Source: RUG11272 sp045226335 (GTDB lineage Bacteria > Bacillota > Clostridia > Christensenellales > Aristaeellaceae). From it: a stretch of DNA of 14,380 nt. The notes beneath the pieces are model-generated. The model saw nothing but the letters and a program-made list of their open reading frames with translations. It made no database searches and was not told the DNA's origin. Position 1 is the first letter of the stretch. Every line of letters begins with the position of its first letter. Made by a program: the position numbers and the translations under genes. This document shows positions 6,125 through 12,203 of the stretch, piece by piece. The stretch is taken from NCBI GenBank assembly GCA_045226335.1, contig JBGVCH010000047.1:1-14380 (forward strand), read 5' to 3'.

Positions 6125-7636
6125 TCACGTTATCGGTGAGGAGAAGAGCGCAAAGCCGCGGGTGATGGCGTCCATCAGGGGCTGGGCGAAGAAGAAGACC
6201 AGGAAGTTGGCGGCGATGAGGGTCACCAGGGACAGCGCCAGCACGCCGCTGGCCCGGCTGCTCTCCGGGGCGTCCGGGACGCGGTCGGGATGGCTCCACA
6301 GCACCATGGCCGTCCGCAGCATGTAAAGTACGTTCAGCAGGGTGGAGAGGGTGAGGCAGATCAGGGCCACCCAGGCGTGGGCCCCGCCCGCGGCCAGACT
6401 GGCCCGGGCCAGGTTCAGCTTGGTGCTGAAGCCGCCCAGCAGGGGAACGCCCACCAGGGACAGGGCGCCCACGGTGAAGGCCACCCCCGCCAGGGGTGAC
6501 CGGAAGCCCGCCCCCTGCAGGTCCCGGATGTTCTCGTGCCCGCCGGAGGCCTCGCACAGCTTGTCCACGGAGAGGAACAGCACGCTCTTGGCGGCGGCGT
6601 GGGCGATGATGTGGAAGACCGCGGCGGAGGCGCTCTCCCCCGTCATCAGGCCCAGGGCCATGTAGATATAGCCGATCTGGGCCACGGAAGACCAGGCCAC
6701 CATGCGCCGCACGTCTTGCGTTCGGATGGCCGCCACCGAGCCCGCCAGCATGCCCACTACGCCGAAGAGGAACAGAATGTTGTCCACCCCGGAGGCGTTG
6801 ATGCAGTCCTTGCCGATGACGCGGAACAGCACCTTCAGCAGCACCACGATGTAGCTCTTGCTGACCAGGGAGGCCAGCAGGGAGGAGCTGGTGGGGGTGG
6901 CGGTGGCGTAGGCGTCCGGGACCCAGGTGTGGAAGGGGAAGAGGGCGCTCTTGGCTGCCAGCCCCGCGCACAGCAGGGCGATCACGATGGTCAGGGGGAT
7001 GTCATAGCTCCCCGCCCTGACGTGTTCAAGAACCGCCTCGTGGATATTGGACATCAGCAGGTGGCCCGTCAGGCCGTAGAGCAGGATGATGCCCAGCAGG
7101 AACAGGGCGGAGCCGATGAGGTTCATGATCATGTAGCGCACGGCGGCCACCAGGGAGCGCCCGGGACCCGAGCGCACGGCGATGAGGCCGCAGCCGGCGA
7201 TGGTCATGATCTCCACGAAGACGTAGGCGGTGAAGAGGTCGTCGGTATAGACCTGGGCCATGAGGGCGGCGGACATGAGCAGCAGCAGGCTGTGGTACAG
7301 ACCTTGCCGGCCTTCGGTCAGGTCCTCCCGGACCCGGCTGCCGCCGCCCACCACGCAGATCAAGGTCAGCAGGCTGAAGAGCACCCCCAGCACGGCCTCC
7401 AGCGGGCCGGCCCGGAGCATGTTCCCGAAGGGGGCGTCATAGTGGCCCATGCGGTAGGGATAGGCGGCATCGAAGGCCCGCATCTCCGCCAGGAAGAAGC
7501 AGGAAAGCCCCGCCACCACGGCGATGATGCCCGTGGCCCAGATCCGGGCGGCCTTCCGGGGCAGGACGGAGCACACCGCTGCCCCGAAGAGGGGCAGCAG
7601 GATGCAGGCGAAGGGGATGGATTTCCAGAGCGCCAC
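6125..7636 (-). CDS. mrpD: Antiporter-like subunit 1, MrpD/MbhH-type
   Basis: A 503-residue polytopic membrane protein of the MrpD/MbhH/NuoM family, following MrpC as MrpD does in Mrp operons and MbhH in mbh operons. Key residues are Glu142 in FVEIMTIAG (TM5), Lys229 in GLAAKSALFPFHTWVPDA (TM7), Lys260 in ASLVSKSY (TM8), His346 and Lys350 in AHAAAKSVLF and Lys406 in GFSTKLNLA (TM12). VRRMVAWSSVAQIGYIY (309-325) is the conserved loop before TM10. In Mrp systems MrpD is one of two ion-translocating subunits. The start is a GTG at 7636, beginning 3 nt after the MrpC stop, with AAGGAGG about 11 nt upstream; no better in-frame start is present. Identity as the MrpD/MbhH homologue rests on gene order and motifs together. 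Confidence 0.93.
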   Translation of the reverse strand: MALWKSIPFACILLPLFGAAVCSVLPRKAARIWATGIIAVVAGLSCFFLAEMRAFDAAYPYRMGHYDAPFGNMLRAGPLEAVLGVLFSLLTLICVVGGGSRVREDLTEGRQGLYHSLLLLMSAALMAQVYTDDLFTAYVFVEIMTIAGCGLIAVRSGPGRSLVAAVRYMIMNLIGSALFLLGIILLYGLTGHLLMSNIHEAVLEHVRAGSYDIPLTIVIALLCAGLAAKSALFPFHTWVPDAYATATPTSSSLLASLVSKSYIVVLLKVLFRVIGKDCINASGVDNILFLFGVVGMLAGSVAAIRTQDVRRMVAWSSVAQIGYIYMALGLMTGESASAAVFHIIAHAAAKSVLFLSVDKLCEASGGHENIRDLQGAGFRSPLAGVAFTVGALSLVGVPLLGGFSTKLNLARASLAAGGAHAWVALICLTLSTLLNVLYMLRTAMVLWSHPDRVPDAPESSRASGVLALSLVTLIAANFLVFFFAQPLMDAITRGFALFSSPIT

Positions 7637-7639
7637 GGG

Positions 7640-8005
7640 TCAGCCATCCTCCTTCCGTGCCAGGTCCGCGATCTCGTCGATGTTCAGGGTGCGGTAGCGC
7701 TTGTACAGCCGCACCGTCAGGGCCAGCATCACGGCGGTGCAGGCCACGGAGACCACGATGCCCGTCAGCACCAGGCCGGCGGGGACCGGGTTGATGTAGG
7801 CGGCCGCGTCCGTGACGCCGTCGGTGACGATGGGCGCCTTCCGGCCCGCCACGTAGCCCTTGGCCGCCAGGTACAGGTACATGCCGGAGTCCGTCATGGA
7901 GAAGCCGATGATCTTCTTGATGAGGTTGCGGTCGATGAGCAGCAGGGTGAAGCCCACGCCGAAGAGGATCACGGCCGCGATCTCGGGCAAATGCTCAAAG
8001 CGCAT
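7640..8005 (-). CDS. mrpC: MrpC/MbhG (NuoK-like) subunit
   Basis: A 121-residue protein with three predicted TM helices, matching the MrpC/MnhC family (NuoK homologues). The signature segments are NLIKKIIGFSMTDSGMYLYL (27-46) and the APIVTDG...INPVPAGLVLTGIVVSVA region, where the Pro-x-Pro-x-x-LVLT motif is characteristic. NuoK-type subunits form a small antiporter module next to the large subunits in Mrp, Mbh and complex I. The ATG at 8005 shares its A with the stop of the upstream gene (TGATG), a typical coupled start, and the gene lies in the expected B-C-D order. The C-terminus (LNIDEIADLARKEDG) is hydrophilic and probably cytoplasmic. Confidence 0.92.
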   Translation of the reverse strand: MRFEHLPEIAAVILFGVGFTLLLIDRNLIKKIIGFSMTDSGMYLYLAAKGYVAGRKAPIVTDGVTDAAAYINPVPAGLVLTGIVVSVACTAVMLALTVRLYKRYRTLNIDEIADLARKEDG

Positions 8006-8970
8006 CACAGATCCCCCTTCCGGAACAGGGTGTACAGGGCGTACATGGTGCAGCACACCACCAGGCCCACGGCGATGTTCAGATACGGGATGAGGCCGGC
8101 GGAGAAGATCCGGCCGGGGACGCCCGCCGTGATGAAGGAGGGCAGCTCGTTGGCCCCCGTGAAGAACGAATAGGCCTTCGACAGGGCGTAGAAGGACAGG
8201 GCGCAGACGGACACCGCCCGGAAGGTGCGGAAGGTGAAGAACCGCGCGGCTTTTTCCTCCCCGAAAGCGTTGAGATACAGGATCAGGGCGGCCCCCATGA
8301 CGGCCCCGCCGGAAAAGCCGCCGCCAGGGGAGAGGTGGCCGTTGAGGACGACATACGCCCCGAACACCAGCACCATGGGCACCAGCAGCGCCGCGATCAC
8401 CTGCAGGACGGAGTCGCCGCCGGGTTCGGTGCGGCCCTCGGGCAGATCCTCCCGGAGCCGGTCCGCCGGGTCGCCGCTGCGGATGCGCATCAGGATCACC
8501 ACCGTGCAGGCGGCCACGAACAGCACGTTGCTCTCGCCCAGGGTGTCGAAGGCGCGGTAGTCCAGGATCATGCCGGCCACGATGTTCACCGCGCCGGTCT
8601 CCGTCAGGCCGTCCTCGATGTAGTGCCGCGGAACGTCGTTGTTGGTGGGGTTGTCCGCCCCGCCGAAGGAGGGCAGGCCCTGCGTGGCCAGCAGCAGCAC
8701 GCCGATGATGCCGGCGCAGATGATGACGGCGGTGAGGACGTACACAACCCGCAGGAAGCGCTCGGTTTTCTCCACGCGGCCGGAGCGCACGGCTTCCTCC
8801 CGCACTTTCCACAGTTTGAGGGGCTGGACGTGGGGCGCGGCCTCGGGCAGGGGCGGCGCCGCGTCCACGGCTTCGATCATGTCCCGGTCCAGGGGATCGT
8901 CCCCCTCCGAGAGCCATTTCTTCAGGCGGCCCCACCAGGCGCCGTCGCGATCGTCACGGATTCGGGCCAT
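8005..8970 (-). CDS. mrpB: Fused MbhE-MrpB (MbhF) subunit
   Basis: A 321-residue protein that joins two normally separate units. Residues 1-73 are a hydrophilic, charged N-terminal tail. Residues 74-162 match the MbhE/MrpA C-terminal unit: a TM helix (74-95), the motif NIVAGMILDYRAFDTLGE (129-146) and another TM segment. From about 188 onward it is MrpB/MbhF: VLQVIAALLVPMVLVFGAYV, the signature GHLSPGGGFSGGAV (211-224), and further TM helices to the end. In Pyrococcus mbh the same units are mbhE and mbhF; in Mrp they are the end of MrpA and MrpB. The ATG at 8970 has GAGGAGG ending 6 nt upstream and overlaps the preceding gene by 17 nt. Domain assignment is confident; whether the fusion is common in related genomes is not known from here. 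Confidence 0.9.
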   Translation of the reverse strand: MARIRDDRDGAWWGRLKKWLSEGDDPLDRDMIEAVDAAPPLPEAAPHVQPLKLWKVREEAVRSGRVEKTERFLRVVYVLTAVIICAGIIGVLLLATQGLPSFGGADNPTNNDVPRHYIEDGLTETGAVNIVAGMILDYRAFDTLGESNVLFVAACTVVILMRIRSGDPADRLREDLPEGRTEPGGDSVLQVIAALLVPMVLVFGAYVVLNGHLSPGGGFSGGAVMGAALILYLNAFGEEKAARFFTFRTFRAVSVCALSFYALSKAYSFFTGANELPSFITAGVPGRIFSAGLIPYLNIAVGLVVCCTMYALYTLFRKGDL

Positions 8971-9262
8971 GGGCTGCCTCCTCTCTCCCGGCGGGTTCCT
9001 CCGCGCTCTTGTCCGCCTCCGCCGCGGCGTCGATGGCATGGATCTTCTTCAGGGCGGCGAAGAGTAGCAGGCTGTCGATGCCGGCCCCCACGGCGGCCTC
9101 GGTGATGCCCAGGTCCGGGGATTCCAGCAGCACCCACACCACGCTCAGGGCCAGGCTCTGCACCATGAACACCACCGCCGCCGTCAGCAGGTTTTTCGTC
9201 AGGGCCACGGCGATGACGCACAGCAGGATCAGGAGCAGCAGCAGGATCATCAGCGTCTGCAT
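8954..9262 (-). CDS. MbhD-like DUF4040 subunit (piece of split MrpA)
   Basis: A 102-residue protein with a DUF4040/MbhD fold: N-terminal hydrophobic helix (3-22), NLLTAAVVFMVQSLALSVVW (24-43), and the diagnostic SPDLGITEAAVGAG (48-61) with Glu55, followed by a third TM helix ending in LKK. This unit is part of the C-terminal region of MrpA in classic Mrp antiporters and a separate gene (mbhD) in Mbh operons. The last 25 residues are Ala/Glu-rich and hydrophilic. The ATG at 9262 shares its A with the MrpG stop (TGATG). It is followed, overlapping by 17 nt, by the MbhE-MrpB fusion, so the MrpA C-terminus here is distributed over two genes. Confidence 0.9.
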   Translation of the reverse strand: MQTLMILLLLLILLCVIAVALTKNLLTAAVVFMVQSLALSVVWVLLESPDLGITEAAVGAGIDSLLLFAALKKIHAIDAAAEADKSAEEPAGREEAAHGPNP

Positions 9263-9615
9263 CAGGCATCCTCCTTCATCTGCGACACGGCGTCGGGGTC
9301 GTCCACCGTCATGTTGCGGTCCAGCTTTTCGGTGACGGTGACCTCCAGCTTGCCGATGAGGTGGGAGGCCACCGGGCTGGAGCACCACAGGAAGGCGATG
9401 ACGATGAGGAGTTTCAGGCTGGTGAGGGTGAAGCCCAGGGCCACGACGAGCCCCAGCAGCGTCAGCAGGATGCCGATGGTGTCGATCAGGGCCCCGGCGT
9501 GGATGCGGCTGAGGGAGAAGCGGAAGCGGAACAGGCCCAGCACGCCGGAGAGCAGCACGAAAAGCCCGCCCAGCATCAGCGCGGCCCCCAGGCCGAAGCG
9601 CAGCCAGTCAAGCAT
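9262..9615 (-). CDS. mrpG: MrpG/MbhC subunit
   Basis: A 117-residue membrane protein of the MnhG/MrpG family. Three hydrophobic segments (about 6-29, 40-62, 63-80) and the family signature GVLGLFRFRFSLSRIHAGA (24-42) followed by IDTIGILLTLLGL are visible, as is SSPVASHLIGK (79-89), the counterpart of the usual TSPVAxH motif. The C-terminal 28 residues are hydrophilic and acidic, longer than the hydrophobic core needs. The ATG at 9615 overlaps the end of MrpF by 8 nt. MrpG is a small accessory subunit essential for Mrp complex function in studied bacteria; its exact role here is inferred from family and context. Confidence 0.92.
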   Translation of the reverse strand: MLDWLRFGLGAALMLGGLFVLLSGVLGLFRFRFSLSRIHAGALIDTIGILLTLLGLVVALGFTLTSLKLLIVIAFLWCSSPVASHLIGKLEVTVTEKLDRNMTVDDPDAVSQMKEDA

Positions 9616-9937
9616 CCCGGTCCACCTCCTTCTCCGCCTTCCGGAGCCGGCGCTGCCGCCAGACGCCGATGTACAGCCGCGTCAGCACCACCACCGCCAG
9701 GAAGGACAGCAGGGTGTAGATCATGGCGATGTCGGTGAGGTAGCCTTCCCCCAGCCGGACCGCCAGGATGCAGATCAGGATCACCACCAGGGTGCCGGCG
9801 GCGTTGACGGCGATGACCCGGTCGGCGATGCGGGGGCCCAGCACGGCCCGCAGCAGGCACAGCAGCAGCAGCACGCCGATGGCGATCATGCAGCCGTCCA
9901 GCAGTAGCGCCCAGGCGCCGGCAGTGACGTCAGTCAT
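9608..9937 (-). CDS. mrpF: MrpF/MbhB subunit
   Basis: A 109-residue membrane protein of the MnhF/MrpF family with three hydrophobic segments (about 9-33, 42-60, 66-88). The signature GPRIADRVIAVNAAGT (34-49) and the segment YLTDIAMIYTLLSFLAVVVL (66-85) are typical. The C-terminal tail (92-109) is strongly charged. The ATG at 9937 overlaps the MrpE stop by 8 nt; GGAGGAAGGGGG lies about 8 nt before it. Earlier in-frame starts exist but lie deep inside mrpE and lack a suitable ribosome-binding site. The E-F-G order matches both Mrp and mbh operons. Confidence 0.93.
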   Translation of the reverse strand: MTDVTAGAWALLLDGCMIAIGVLLLLCLLRAVLGPRIADRVIAVNAAGTLVVILICILAVRLGEGYLTDIAMIYTLLSFLAVVVLTRLYIGVWRQRRLRKAEKEVDRDA

Positions 9938-10406
9938 GGTCCGCGCCCCCTTCCTCCAGCCGCAGGATGCGCTTTTCCATCTCGCTGTCCGCCAGCCCCT
10001 CGGCAAAGTCGCTGTCCAGGCAGTGGACCAGAAAGCGGTCCTCCGTCTGGTCCGCGGTGATGGTGCCGGGGGTCAGGGTGATGGAGTTGGCCAGCAGCAC
10101 CCGGCCCGGCTCGGTCCGCAGCTTGCTCCGGAAGGCCACCAGCCGCGGCTCCGCGATGAGCCGGGGGGACCAGATCAGCCGGATGGTGGCCGCGGCGGAG
10201 GCGAAGATCCGCCCGATGAGCCACAGCCCGTATCCCGCCAGCCCCGGGAGCCGCCGGATCACCTGCCATTCTTTTTTCGGCGTGACGCCCATGTATTTCA
10301 GCATAAACAGATAAACCAGGCCGCAGACCGCACAGCCCACCAGGGCGATTTCTGCGGTCCACCGCCCGTTCAGCAGCAGCCAGAAGGCAAACAGGACAAA
10401 GAACAT
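9930..10406 (-). CDS. mrpE: MrpE/MbhA subunit, first gene of the antiporter operon
   Basis: A 158-residue protein of the MnhE/MrpE family. The N-terminus holds two TM helices (about 1-37, with a Trp/Asn break), a third hydrophobic segment lies at 55-79, and the cytoplasmic domain carries LLANSITLTPGT (104-115) and FLVHCLD (125-131), which are diagnostic. The chosen ATG at 10406 follows AGGGAGGG by 6 nt. An in-frame ATG at 10424 would add six residues but has its nearest AGGAGG 15 nt away. A strong promoter lies about 95-120 nt upstream, with a possible attenuator between. MrpE is a small subunit of the Mrp/Mbh membrane arm and begins the operon here as mbhA does in archaea. Confidence 0.93.
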   Translation of the reverse strand: MFFVLFAFWLLLNGRWTAEIALVGCAVCGLVYLFMLKYMGVTPKKEWQVIRRLPGLAGYGLWLIGRIFASAAATIRLIWSPRLIAEPRLVAFRSKLRTEPGRVLLANSITLTPGTITADQTEDRFLVHCLDSDFAEGLADSEMEKRILRLEEGGADHD

Positions 10407-10429
10407 GCCGGTCCCTCCCTGCATACATC

Positions 10430-10461
10430 AAAAAGCCGGCCTCCTCTCCTCTTTCCAGGCT
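10430..10461 (-). terminator. Possible weak attenuator hairpin in the mrp operon leader
   Basis: On the minus strand AGCC-U-GG (10461-10455) can pair with CC-GGCT (10439-10434), giving six base pairs with one bulged U around a 15-nt purine-rich loop that contains AGGAGG, followed directly by four more T residues (10433-10430). It lies between the predicted transcription start (about 10493) and the mrpE start. The shape is that of a weak intrinsic terminator or attenuator; the short stem keeps confidence low. Confidence 0.3.
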
Positions 10462-10499
10462 GTGAGCGCATGGATTTCACGGTTTCAGAGGCTGGCATT

Positions 10500-10528
10500 A
10501 TTCTATCGCATCCGGGAAGGGATGTCAA
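10500..10528 (-). promoter_or_regulatory. SigA-type promoter of the Mrp/Mbh-like operon
   Basis: On the minus strand, TTGACA (10528-10523), a 17-nt spacer and TAGAAT (10505-10500) form a near-consensus housekeeping promoter. The predicted start is near 10493, giving a leader of about 87 nt before mrpE. The -35 begins 9 nt after the stop codon of the nucleoside kinase, and no intrinsic terminator is seen between them, so read-through from the upstream pair of genes is also possible. Confidence 0.85.
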
Positions 10529-10537
10529 TCGGAAGGA

Positions 10538-12187
10538 TCACACGCCTTCCACCGTGCTGCCGCCGATGAACTCCCGCAGCAGGGAGGTGCGGGGGATCTC
10601 CGCGATGATGGACTCGTCCACGTCCGGGACGTAGTGCAGCATCTTCATCAGGCGGCGGGCCATGAGGGCGCCCTCGGCCTCCGGGGGCACCGCCTGGAGC
10701 ATGTCGTAGGCGTAGTGCCGGAGGATGGGCAGCTCGTAGTGCAGGGCGGTGTTGAACACGCTGTCGGCGTTCTCCTGGAAGGGGAAGATCCAGGTCTCCT
10801 CGCCCCGGCGGACGCTCTCCCACATGGCCAGGGTCTCCGCCGGGAGGGTGCCCCGGAAGAGATGGTCCCGGACGATCCGCCGCAGCAGGCGGACGTCGGT
10901 GGTGCGGATGCGGTTGTGGTCGTCGAGGTTGAGGCAGGTGAGGGCGCTGACGAAGATCCGGTGAACGGCCTCCTTCGGGAGGCGATCCGACAGCATGGGG
11001 TTCAGGGCGTGAATGCCCTCCAGGATCATGATCTCGTTCTCTTTCAGCCGGACGCGGACGCCCTCCGCCTCCCGGTGGCCCGTGGCGAAGTTGAACCGCG
11101 GGAGCTCGACCTCCTCCCCTGCCAGCAGGCGGTTGATGTCATCCTGCATCCGCTCCAGGTCCAGGATGTCGGGGCGCTCCAGGTCCAGACTGCCGTCGGG
11201 CTCCAGGGGCACCTGGTCCCGGTCGATGTAGTAATCGTCGAGGGAGACGCGGATGGCCCGGCGGCCCAGCACCTGCATCTGCACGGTGAGACGGCCGGCG
11301 AAGGTGGTCTTGCCGGAGCTGGAAGGCCCGGCCACCAGCACCACGCGCTTGCCGGCGTCGGCGATCTCTTTGGCGATGGCGCCCATGGCCAGATCGTGGA
11401 GGGTCTCGTTGACCTGGATGAACCGCCGCAGGTCCTGCTCGTCCCGCATTCGGGTGATGTCGGAGACGTTGTTGACCCCCAGGATGTCGCACCACCTGGC
11501 GCTCTGGTTGAACACGGCCATGTGCTTGGGGCGCTCCAGGTAGTCCACGGGGCGGTCGGGGTGCGCGGCCGTGGGCAGGGAGAGGGCGAAGCCGTCCGGG
11601 GGCAGCGGGTGCAGGGCGAAGACCTTCACGTCGCCGGTGCCCGGGGTCATGGCGCCGTAGAAGTATTCCCACATGCCGCCGCAGCGGTACATGTTGAACC
11701 AGTCGTAGGGCCGGGTCTTCAGCAGGGCCACCTTGTCCGGCTGGCCGTCCTGCTCAAAGTAGCGGATGGCGTCGTCCCGGGACCAGGTGCGGATCTCGAA
11801 GCGAAGGTTCTGGTCTGCCAGCGCCCGCATCCGGGCCTCGATGCCCGCCACGTCCGACGGGGTGAGCTCCCGCCCGGGAAGGCGGATGTAGACGCCGTTG
11901 CCCACGGAGTACTCGATGCGGACCCGTTGGCCCGGGTACAGCTGCCGGATGGCCAGGAGCATGACAAAGCGCAGGGAGCGCTCATAGACCCGGCGTCCCT
12001 CTTCGTCCTTCAGGGTCAGGGGCTGGATGGAGCCGTCGCCGGTGAGGGCAGAGAGCAGATCCACCGCCTGCCCGCGGTGTACGGCCGCCAGGACCCCCGG
12101 GCCGTAGCCGCCCAGGGCCCGCAGCGCTTCCATGGCCGTAGTGCCGCCGAGAAAGTCGATCTCTTTGCCGTTCAGGGAAATCTTCAT
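10538..12187 (-). CDS. Nucleoside (uridine kinase-like) kinase with degenerate TGS/ThrRS-SAD N-terminus
   Basis: A 549-residue protein. Residues 1-60 resemble a TGS domain (MKISLNGKEIDFLGGTTAME). Residues about 65-265 resemble the second additional domain of threonyl-tRNA synthetase: RSLRFVMLLAIRQLYPG and GNGVYIRLPGRELTPSD follow the ThrRS pattern, but the HSxxH zinc ligands are replaced by RSLRF. Residues 280-540 are a P-loop kinase of the phosphoribulokinase/uridine kinase family: Walker A GPSSSGKTT (287-295), VSLDDYYIDRD (315-324) with the catalytic-type Asp, LPRFNFATGHR (362-372) and ILEGIHALN (388-396). It probably phosphorylates a nucleoside with NTP in the cytoplasm; the substrate is not decided by sequence. 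The ATG at 12187 follows GGGAGG by about 9 nt, in preference to a longer frame that enters the SNF2 gene. It begins 16 nt after that gene, so the two are likely co-transcribed. Confidence 0.92.
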   Translation of the reverse strand: MKISLNGKEIDFLGGTTAMEALRALGGYGPGVLAAVHRGQAVDLLSALTGDGSIQPLTLKDEEGRRVYERSLRFVMLLAIRQLYPGQRVRIEYSVGNGVYIRLPGRELTPSDVAGIEARMRALADQNLRFEIRTWSRDDAIRYFEQDGQPDKVALLKTRPYDWFNMYRCGGMWEYFYGAMTPGTGDVKVFALHPLPPDGFALSLPTAAHPDRPVDYLERPKHMAVFNQSARWCDILGVNNVSDITRMRDEQDLRRFIQVNETLHDLAMGAIAKEIADAGKRVVLVAGPSSSGKTTFAGRLTVQMQVLGRRAIRVSLDDYYIDRDQVPLEPDGSLDLERPDILDLERMQDDINRLLAGEEVELPRFNFATGHREAEGVRVRLKENEIMILEGIHALNPMLSDRLPKEAVHRIFVSALTCLNLDDHNRIRTTDVRLLRRIVRDHLFRGTLPAETLAMWESVRRGEETWIFPFQENADSVFNTALHYELPILRHYAYDMLQAVPPEAEGALMARRLMKMLHYVPDVDESIIAEIPRTSLLREFIGGSTVEGV

Positions 12188-12203
12188 CGAATGTTTCCTC
12201 CCG

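Noticed and set aside
6042..6326. Plus-strand ORF starting with a repeated Met-Ser-Leu pattern over the 12-bp repeat
   Set aside because: The 12-bp period gives a regular peptide automatically; the rest is antisense to subunit 1 and there is no ribosome-binding site.
9934..10431. 165-codon ORF starting 11 nt after AGGAGG in the mrp leader
   Set aside because: It overlaps mrpE in another frame over nearly its whole length and has Arg/Ala/Gly-rich shadow composition; mrpE in its own frame has all family motifs.
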